From Streptomyces griseus subsp. griseus (GTDB taxonomy: Bacteria > Actinomycetota > Actinomycetes > Streptomycetales > Streptomycetaceae), in the NCBI RefSeq assembly GCF_003610995.1, contig NZ_CP032543.1:434001-498000 (forward strand): a stretch of 64,000 nt of DNA, in the 5' to 3' direction. The notes beneath the pieces are model-generated. The model saw nothing but the letters and a program-made list of their open reading frames with translations, ran no database searches and was not told where the DNA came from. Position numbers and translations under genes: made by a program. Position 1 is the stretch's first letter. The number at the start of each line of letters is the position of its first letter. Of the stretch, positions 59,157 to 64,000 are shown piece after piece.

Positions 59157-60554
59157 TCACGCGGCTGCCTGCTCGGCGCTCGCGGCGGTAATTCCCTTGG
59201 TGGAGGCAATCACGTGCTTCAGCTTCTTGGCGAGCGCCTCATAGAACATGCTCAGGGGAAACTCGTCCGGAAGCACGTCGTCGACGAGCTTGCGAGGGGG
59301 TTGTGTGAGGTCGAGGGCGTCGGGGCCCTTGGCCCAGGTGGATCCGGGGTGCGGGGCGAGATACTCGGCGACCAGGTCGTAGGCGGCGAACCAGTGGACC
59401 AGCTTGGGGCGGTCGATGCCGTCGCGGTAGAGCTTCTCGATCTCGGCGCAGAGCTGGTTGGTGACCTGCGGGGCACGCTCCCAGTCGATCTTCAGCGTGT
59501 TGTCGGTCCAGCGGACGACGTCGTGCTTGTGGAGGTAGGCGAAGAGCAGCTGCCCGCCGAGACCGTCGTAGTTGCGGACGCGCTCGCCGGTGACCGGGAA
59601 GCGGAACATCCGGTCGAAGAGGATCGCGTACTGGACGTCGCGGCCGTGGGCGTTGCCCTCGGCCTCCAGCTTCACGGCCTCCTTGAAGGCGGTGAGGTCG
59701 CAGCGCAGCTCCTCCAGGCCGTACATCCAGAACGGCTGGCGCTGCTTGATCATGAACGGGTCGAACGGCAGGTCGCCGTGGCTGTGGGTGCGGTCGTGGA
59801 CCATGTCCCACAGGACGAAGGCCTGCTCGCAGCGGCTCTGGTCGCCGATCATCTCGCGGATGTCCTCGGGCAGCTCCAGGCCGAGCAGCTCCACGGAGGC
59901 CTCGGTGACGCGACGGAAGCGGGCGGCCTCGCGGTCGCAGAAGATGCCGCCCCAGGTGAAGCGCTCGGGGGCCTCGCGCACGGCGATGGTCTCCGGGAAG
60001 AGGACCGCGGAGTTGGTGTCGTAACCGGTGGTGAAGTCCTCGAAGGTGATCCCGCAGAAGAGCGGGTTGTCGTAGCGGGTGGCTTCGAGGCCGGCGAGCC
60101 ACTCGGGCCAGACCATCTTCAGCACGACCGCTTCGAGGTTGCGGTCCGGGTTGCCGTTCTGCGTGTACATCGCGAAGACGACCAGGTGCTGGAGGCCGTC
60201 GACGCGGTTCTGCGCGGGCTGGAAGGCGAGCAGCGAGTCCAGGAAGTCCGGCACGCGGAAGCCGTCGGCGGCCCAGCGGCGCAGGTCGGTGACGAGCGCA
60301 CGGTGGTAGGCGGCATCGTGCGGCAGCAGCGGGGAGAGCTCCTCCACCGCGCCGATCACGCGCTCCAGGACGCGCTCGACGGTGGCCGGGGACGGGGCGT
60401 CCTCGGCCTCGAAGTCGATGGAGCCGTCCTTGGACTGCCAGGGGCGGATCTCCTCGACGGCATCCCTGAGCACGGGCCACGCCGGGTGCTCGATCACCCG
60501 TGGGGCAGCAGCTATCGCGCCATCAGTGGCATCGTGCACAAGAATTTCCGTCAT
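59157..60554 (-). CDS. DUF6421 family protein
   Basis: A 465-residue protein of the uncharacterised DUF6421 family. Conserved-looking blocks include FAMYTQNGNPDRNLEAVVLK, VWPEWLAGLEATRYDNPLFCG, LWDMVHDRTHSHGDLPFDPF (a His/Asp-rich patch near residue 265 that could bind metal) and YLHKHDVVRWTDNTLKIDWE. There is no membrane segment or signal peptide. ATG 60554 has GGAGGAAG upstream. It is the first gene of the operon with the SDR and aldolase, 26 nt upstream of the SDR. An enzyme role is likely, but the reaction is unknown. Confidence 0.85.
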   Translation of the reverse strand: MTEILVHDATDGAIAAAPRVIEHPAWPVLRDAVEEIRPWQSKDGSIDFEAEDAPSPATVERVLERVIGAVEELSPLLPHDAAYHRALVTDLRRWAADGFRVPDFLDSLLAFQPAQNRVDGLQHLVVFAMYTQNGNPDRNLEAVVLKMVWPEWLAGLEATRYDNPLFCGITFEDFTTGYDTNSAVLFPETIAVREAPERFTWGGIFCDREAARFRRVTEASVELLGLELPEDIREMIGDQSRCEQAFVLWDMVHDRTHSHGDLPFDPFMIKQRQPFWMYGLEELRCDLTAFKEAVKLEAEGNAHGRDVQYAILFDRMFRFPVTGERVRNYDGLGGQLLFAYLHKHDVVRWTDNTLKIDWERAPQVTNQLCAEIEKLYRDGIDRPKLVHWFAAYDLVAEYLAPHPGSTWAKGPDALDLTQPPRKLVDDVLPDEFPLSMFYEALAKKLKHVIASTKGITAASAEQAAA

Positions 60555-60861
60555 AACACTTCCTCCACGGGAGAACCTCGCGTTCAGCCACCGTAGCCGC
60601 GCGGGGTTACTTCGCACAAGTGAAGCTCCGGAAATTATCCTGTCGAACCCCTATGGTCACCGCTGTTTTTCCTGTCGTACGCCAGGTAGGCACACAGTTC
60701 CATCAGTCGTTCCGGTGTCCGGCCGACCCGGCCCGCGCAGCGGCAGACATCCGCGGCCCCGGCCGTTACCCTCCCCAGTGCCGTCATGCCGGATCTCCGT
60801 CCGTAATCTCCGTGCGGGCAGGAGCAGTTGGCGGTCAGCCGCCGCCGGAAACGAGGTCGCC
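60555..60861. other. Divergent intergenic region between DUF6421 and GDPD genes
   Basis: The 307 bases contain no gene I can support. The part near 60610-60690 is less GC-rich and has CTTCGCACAAGTGAAG (about 60610-60625), an imperfect palindrome with CTTC/GAAG ends that could be an operator. Promoters for both flanking genes are expected here. Confidence 0.4.
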
Positions 60862-61545
60862 TTGTCCTTTCTCACCCTGGGTCACCGTGGAGTGATGGGC
60901 GTAGAGCCCGAGAACACCCTGCGCTCCTTCGTCCGCGCGGAGGAGGCGGGGATGGACGCCATCGAGTTGGATCTCCATCTCAGCAAGGACGGCGCGCTCG
61001 CCGTGATGCACGACGCCGACGTGGACCGTACGACCGACGGCACCGGGCCGATCGCCGGCAAGACCCTGGCGGAGCTGCGGGAACTCGACGCCGGGAAGGG
61101 TGAGCGGATCCCGGTCTTCGAGGAGGTCCTGGACGCGGTGCGGGCCCCGCTCCAGGCCGAGATCAAGGACGTGGCGGCGGCCCGGGCGCTGGCGGAGGTG
61201 ATCCTGGCGCGCGATCTGGTGGCGCGGGTGGAGGTCTCCTCGTTCCACGACGAGGCGGTCACCGAGATCGCCCGGCTGGTCCCGGGGGTGCGTACGGTCC
61301 TCATCGCCAGCCGCTGGAGCGGGGACATCGTGGAGCGGGCCAAGGCGGCGGACGCGGCGACGCTGGCGCTGAACATCCGCCGGCTCACGCTGGAGGTGGT
61401 GGAGCTGGCCCACGCGGAGAGCGTCAAGGTGATCGGCTGGGTGGTGAACACCCAGGACCAGCTGCGGCTCGCCCGGGCGCTGAACCTGGACGGCGCGACC
61501 ACCGACTTCCCCGAGATCCGCCGCACGGGCCGCTTCACCGCGTGA
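60862..61545 (+). CDS. Glycerophosphodiester phosphodiesterase
   Basis: A 227-residue GDPD enzyme that releases glycerol 3-phosphate from deacylated phospholipids. GHRGVMGVEPENTLRSF holds the catalytic His and the metal Glu-Asn, ELDLHLSKDGALAVMHDADVDRTTDGTG the second metal pair and catalytic His, EIKDV the third metal Glu. TTG 60862 starts just before the first strand; the frame is open upstream but without a family-like sequence. There is no signal peptide, so it is cytoplasmic. It converges with the GNAT gene 15 nt downstream. Confidence 0.92.
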   Translation: MSFLTLGHRGVMGVEPENTLRSFVRAEEAGMDAIELDLHLSKDGALAVMHDADVDRTTDGTGPIAGKTLAELRELDAGKGERIPVFEEVLDAVRAPLQAEIKDVAAARALAEVILARDLVARVEVSSFHDEAVTEIARLVPGVRTVLIASRWSGDIVERAKAADAATLALNIRRLTLEVVELAHAESVKVIGWVVNTQDQLRLARALNLDGATTDFPEIRRTGRFTA

Positions 61546-61560
61546 GGCCCCCGGCCCCTC

Positions 61561-62118
61561 TCAGGCCGTGGCGATGTTCTTGACCAGGAGCTCGAAGGCC
61601 AGGTCGTCGCGTTGCGGGACGCCGAAGCGCTCGTCGCCGTACGGGAACGGCGTGAGCTGCCCCGTACGCCGGTAGCCGCGCCGCTCGTACCAGGCGATCA
61701 GCTCCTCGCGCGCCGAGATCACCGTCATGTGCATCTCGGCCACACCCCAGCTCTCCCGGGCCGTGCGCTCGGCCTCGGCGATGATCACCTTGCCGAGGCC
61801 GCCGCCCTGCGCGCCGGGACGGACCGCGAACATCCCGAAGTACGCTGCCTCGCCACGGTGTTCGAGCTGGCAGCAGGCGATCAGCTCACCGTCGCGCTCC
61901 ACCGCCAGCAGTCGCCCCCCGGGAGCGTTGATGACCGCGCGCACGCCGTCCTCGTCGGTCCGCTGCCCCTCCAGGAGATCGGCCTCGGTGGTCCAGCCGG
62001 CGCGGCTGGAGTCGCCGCGGTAGGCGGACTCGATGAGCGCCACCAGCGCGGGCGCGTCCGCGTCGGTCGCGTCGCGGAAGGTCAGGCGGGCCGAGCCGGG
62101 GGGCGTGGCGGTGTCCAT
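61561..62118 (-). CDS. GNAT family N-acetyltransferase
   Basis: A 185-residue acetyltransferase. LTFRDATDADAPALVALIESAYRGD is the first strand-helix unit, MFAVRPGAQGGGLGKVIIAEAE is motif A with the acetyl-CoA pyrophosphate loop, and MTVISAREELIAWYERRGYRRTG is motif B. The substrate is unknown, possibly a small amine or peptide N-terminus. The ATG is complementary to 62116-62118; the frame extends upstream to 62172 without family similarity. Confidence 0.9.
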   Translation of the reverse strand: MDTATPPGSARLTFRDATDADAPALVALIESAYRGDSSRAGWTTEADLLEGQRTDEDGVRAVINAPGGRLLAVERDGELIACCQLEHRGEAAYFGMFAVRPGAQGGGLGKVIIAEAERTARESWGVAEMHMTVISAREELIAWYERRGYRRTGQLTPFPYGDERFGVPQRDDLAFELLVKNIATA

Positions 62119-62348
62119 GGTGGAACGCTCCGTTCTCTGCTGTTTCTCTGCTGCTCTCCACGTGCCGTGCACGCGTGCGGGTCGAGAGTAACGCGACCCG
62201 GAGCGCCCCTTCCGGGCCCCGGCGCACCCCCTTCACGCCCCTGCGCGCCGGGTTCGACGGACCGCGCTCGGGCATCGACTACAGCGGTGCCGTACGTCGC
62301 TCCACGGCGCCGTACGTCCGGCTGTACGTCCGAGGGGGGAGGTTCGCC

Positions 62349-62969
62349 GTGCACGGAGGGGTCCTGGCCGGCTGGCTGATGGTGGCGTTGTGCGCGGTGA
62401 GCGGCGCCTACTGCCTGCTGCGCACCCGCACCGGCACCCCGCGGGAACGGCGGACCGCGGGCGGTGAGGCGCTGATGGGGTTCGGCATGGCGGCGATGGC
62501 CTTGCCCGCGGCGGTCCTGACGCTCCCGGAGGGGACCTGGGCGGTGTACGGCGTGGTGTTCGGCGCCGCCGCGCTGCAAGCGCTCCGGTCGGCCCGGCGC
62601 GGCGCCCACCATCTGCACCACCTGATCGGTTCGCTGGCGATGGTCTACATGGCCGTGGCGATGGCCCCGGGGGCGGCGGGCGCGGGCGGCCATGCCGGGC
62701 ACGGGGCGGCGGCCGGGGCGGGGGGCGTCCCGCTGCTGACGGGGGCGCTCCTCGCCTACTACGCGCTGTATGTGCTGCGCTCCGCCGGACATCTCATTCC
62801 GGCGGGCACGGGCGTGGCGAGCTTCGCGGGCAGCACGGCGGAAGGGGTCGTACGCGGCGGTGGGGGCGGCGCCATGGGCGGCGCGGCGGCGGGCGGGGGA
62901 AACGAGCTGACGACGGCCTGCCGTCTGACCATGGGCATCGCCATGTTCGCCATGCTTCTCACTCTGTGA
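62349..62969 (+). CDS. DUF5134 domain-containing membrane protein
   Basis: A 206-residue protein with about five hydrophobic helices (residues 5-25, 38-58, 60-75, 90-110 and 115-135) and the His-rich loop ARRGAHHLHHLIGS that could bind metal, then AGGHAGHGAAAG. A last helix ends the protein. The pattern matches DUF5134, unknown in function. GTG 62349 follows a strong GGGGGGAGG. It is followed after 97 nt by the M56 peptidase gene, and the pair may be functionally linked. Confidence 0.83.
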   Translation: MHGGVLAGWLMVALCAVSGAYCLLRTRTGTPRERRTAGGEALMGFGMAAMALPAAVLTLPEGTWAVYGVVFGAAALQALRSARRGAHHLHHLIGSLAMVYMAVAMAPGAAGAGGHAGHGAAAGAGGVPLLTGALLAYYALYVLRSAGHLIPAGTGVASFAGSTAEGVVRGGGGGAMGGAAAGGGNELTTACRLTMGIAMFAMLLTL

Positions 62970-63066
62970 GACAGATCGCGAGACAGAGCCCTTCCAAACC
63001 GTGGTCTACGTCACTTGCCGGGCACAGCCGTACCCGTGGATCGCCCGCCCCTCATAGGCTGACGCC

Positions 63067-64000
63067 ATGCTGGTCTCCCTCGCGCTGCTGCTGCTCGGTG
63101 CACTGACCGCTCTGGTGACCCCGCGCCTGATGGCCCGGGCCCGGTGGCCGGAGCGGGAACCGGTGGTGGCTCTGTGGGTGTGGCAGTGCGTGGTGGCCGG
63201 GGTGCTCATGTCGTTCGCGCTCTCCATGGTCCTCAGTGCGGCCGCCGCCTGGCAGGCGGTACGCGGCCATGTATTCGCCCCCGCACCGCATGCCGTGGTC
63301 GAGGCGTACGCCCTGGCCGCGTACGGCCCCTGGTCGGCGGTGATCGCGGTGCTGCTGGCGCTGGGGGGCCTGTGGAGCGGCGCGATGCTCCTGCGGGAGG
63401 TCGGGCGGGCGCGGCGCCGCCGCAGGCAGCGCCGGGCGGAGCTGCTGGTCCGCTCCCCCCTGATGCCGGGCGAGGAGCCCGGTCCCGACCGGCTCGTGGT
63501 GCTGGAGGGCGAGCGCCCGGACGCCTGGTGGCTGCCCGGTGCGGCGCCCCAACTGGTCATCACCACCGCCGCTCTCGGGCGGTTGAAGGGCCGTCAGCTG
63601 GATGCCGTGCTCGCCCACGAGCAGGGCCACGCACGGGCCCGCCACGACTGGCTGCTGCACTGCTCGTCGGCGCTGGCCATCGGCTTTCCGCAGATCCCGG
63701 TGTTCGCCGCGTTCCGCGACGAGATGCACCGGCTGGTGGAGCTGGCCGCCGATGACGTGGCCTCCCGCCGCTTCGGCCGGCTGACGACCGCGCTCGCCCT
63801 GGTCGGCCTCAACGAGGACCGTGGGGTCTTCGGCCCCTGCCCCACCCCGGACGCCCAAGTGCCGCTGCGCGTCAACCGGTTGCTGGCCCCGGTCGACCGG
63901 CTGACGGCGGGCCGCCGACTGCGCCTGACGGCTGCGGCCGCGCTGGTCCCGGTCGTCCCGCTCGTGGTGGCCTTCGTCCCGGGGCTGCGCGCGCTGGGCT
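63067..64000 (+). CDS. M56 family metallopeptidase (BlaR1-like), 3' end beyond window
   Basis: A membrane zinc peptidase of the BlaR1/MecR1 type. The 311 codons visible show helices near residues 1-20, 40-62 and 85-115, then the active-site motif AVLAHEQGHARARHDWLL near residue 180 (HExxH) and LVELAADDVASRRFG with the third ligand Glu. The N-terminal penicillin sensor domain typical of BlaR1 is not part of the visible sequence. The ATG is at 63067. The C-terminus is cut by the window end. A BlaI-type repressor, if present, must lie outside. Confidence 0.88.
   Translation, partial: MLVSLALLLLGALTALVTPRLMARARWPEREPVVALWVWQCVVAGVLMSFALSMVLSAAAAWQAVRGHVFAPAPHAVVEAYALAAYGPWSAVIAVLLALGGLWSGAMLLREVGRARRRRRQRRAELLVRSPLMPGEEPGPDRLVVLEGERPDAWWLPGAAPQLVITTAALGRLKGRQLDAVLAHEQGHARARHDWLLHCSSALAIGFPQIPVFAAFRDEMHRLVELAADDVASRRFGRLTTALALVGLNEDRGVFGPCPTPDAQVPLRVNRLLAPVDRLTAGRRLRLTAAAALVPVVPLVVAFVPGLRALG

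Overview
The window is about 72-73% GC, with strong third-position GC bias, many GTG starts, GTGA overlaps and likely leaderless promoters. Every recognisable gene fits a Streptomyces chromosome. There is no rRNA, tRNA, CRISPR array, prophage or biosynthetic gene cluster. About 60 genes are packed on both strands.

Layout. 1-8 kb: an SDR oxidoreductase running off the left edge, with a degenerate AhpD-like reading frame continuous with it; an MHS-type MFS transporter; a Nudix hydrolase; apolipoprotein N-acyltransferase (lnt); a membrane protein; an Asp/Glu racemase; and an HpnB-like glycosyltransferase. 8-15 kb: a two-domain TerD protein, a DUF6643 protein, a MOSC protein, a Rv1733c-like membrane protein, and an 806-residue beta-helix/AAA ATPase converging on a membrane serine-hydrolase-like protein. 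17-25 kb: a DeoR regulator, two SRPBCC proteins, a probably split transmembrane protein, an SDR/DUF2867 protein, a Cds1-like PLP enzyme and an anti-sigma-type ATPase. 25-35 kb: a divergent ROK regulator/MFS pair, a mycothiol-dependent enzyme, a TetR/DUF385 pair with an operator array, a geranylgeranyl-reductase-type flavoprotein, an M20 dipeptidase and an MBL hydrolase. 35-47 kb is an accessory stretch: a P-loop/Nudix fusion, a transposase remnant, secreted beta-propeller phytase and GH19 chitinase, a PAF-AH-like lipase, a TetR/MMPL exporter pair, then 1.2 kb of decayed DNA with a 52-bp perfect palindrome, a kinase-start remnant and 42-bp degenerate repeats. 47-64 kb returns to core-type genes: ROK glucokinase opposite a LacI regulator, a CGNR zinc-finger regulator, a DUF6986 aldolase, etfBA, flavin reductase, thioredoxin, acyltransferase, transglutaminase-like protein, a DUF6421/SDR/threonine-aldolase operon, GDPD, GNAT, DUF5134 and an M56 peptidase cut by the right edge.

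The clearest cross-cutting observation concerns frameshifts. At least ten reading-frame breaks (TerD protein x3, the small gene upstream of it, the sigma-like/extracytoplasmic pair at 19.9 kb, the HELGH protein, the acyltransferase, the transglutaminase x3) are all repaired by adding one G or C to a G/C run. The breaks are clustered, which looks like consensus error in the assembly more than gene decay. By contrast the AhpD remnant (both CxxC cysteines changed to Arg, no 5' end), the transposase piece and the kinase-start piece look truly degenerate.

The least understood intact units are the beta-helix/AAA ATPase, the DUF6421-SDR-threonine aldolase operon, the P-loop/Nudix fusion and the probable single-pass sigma-like membrane protein.
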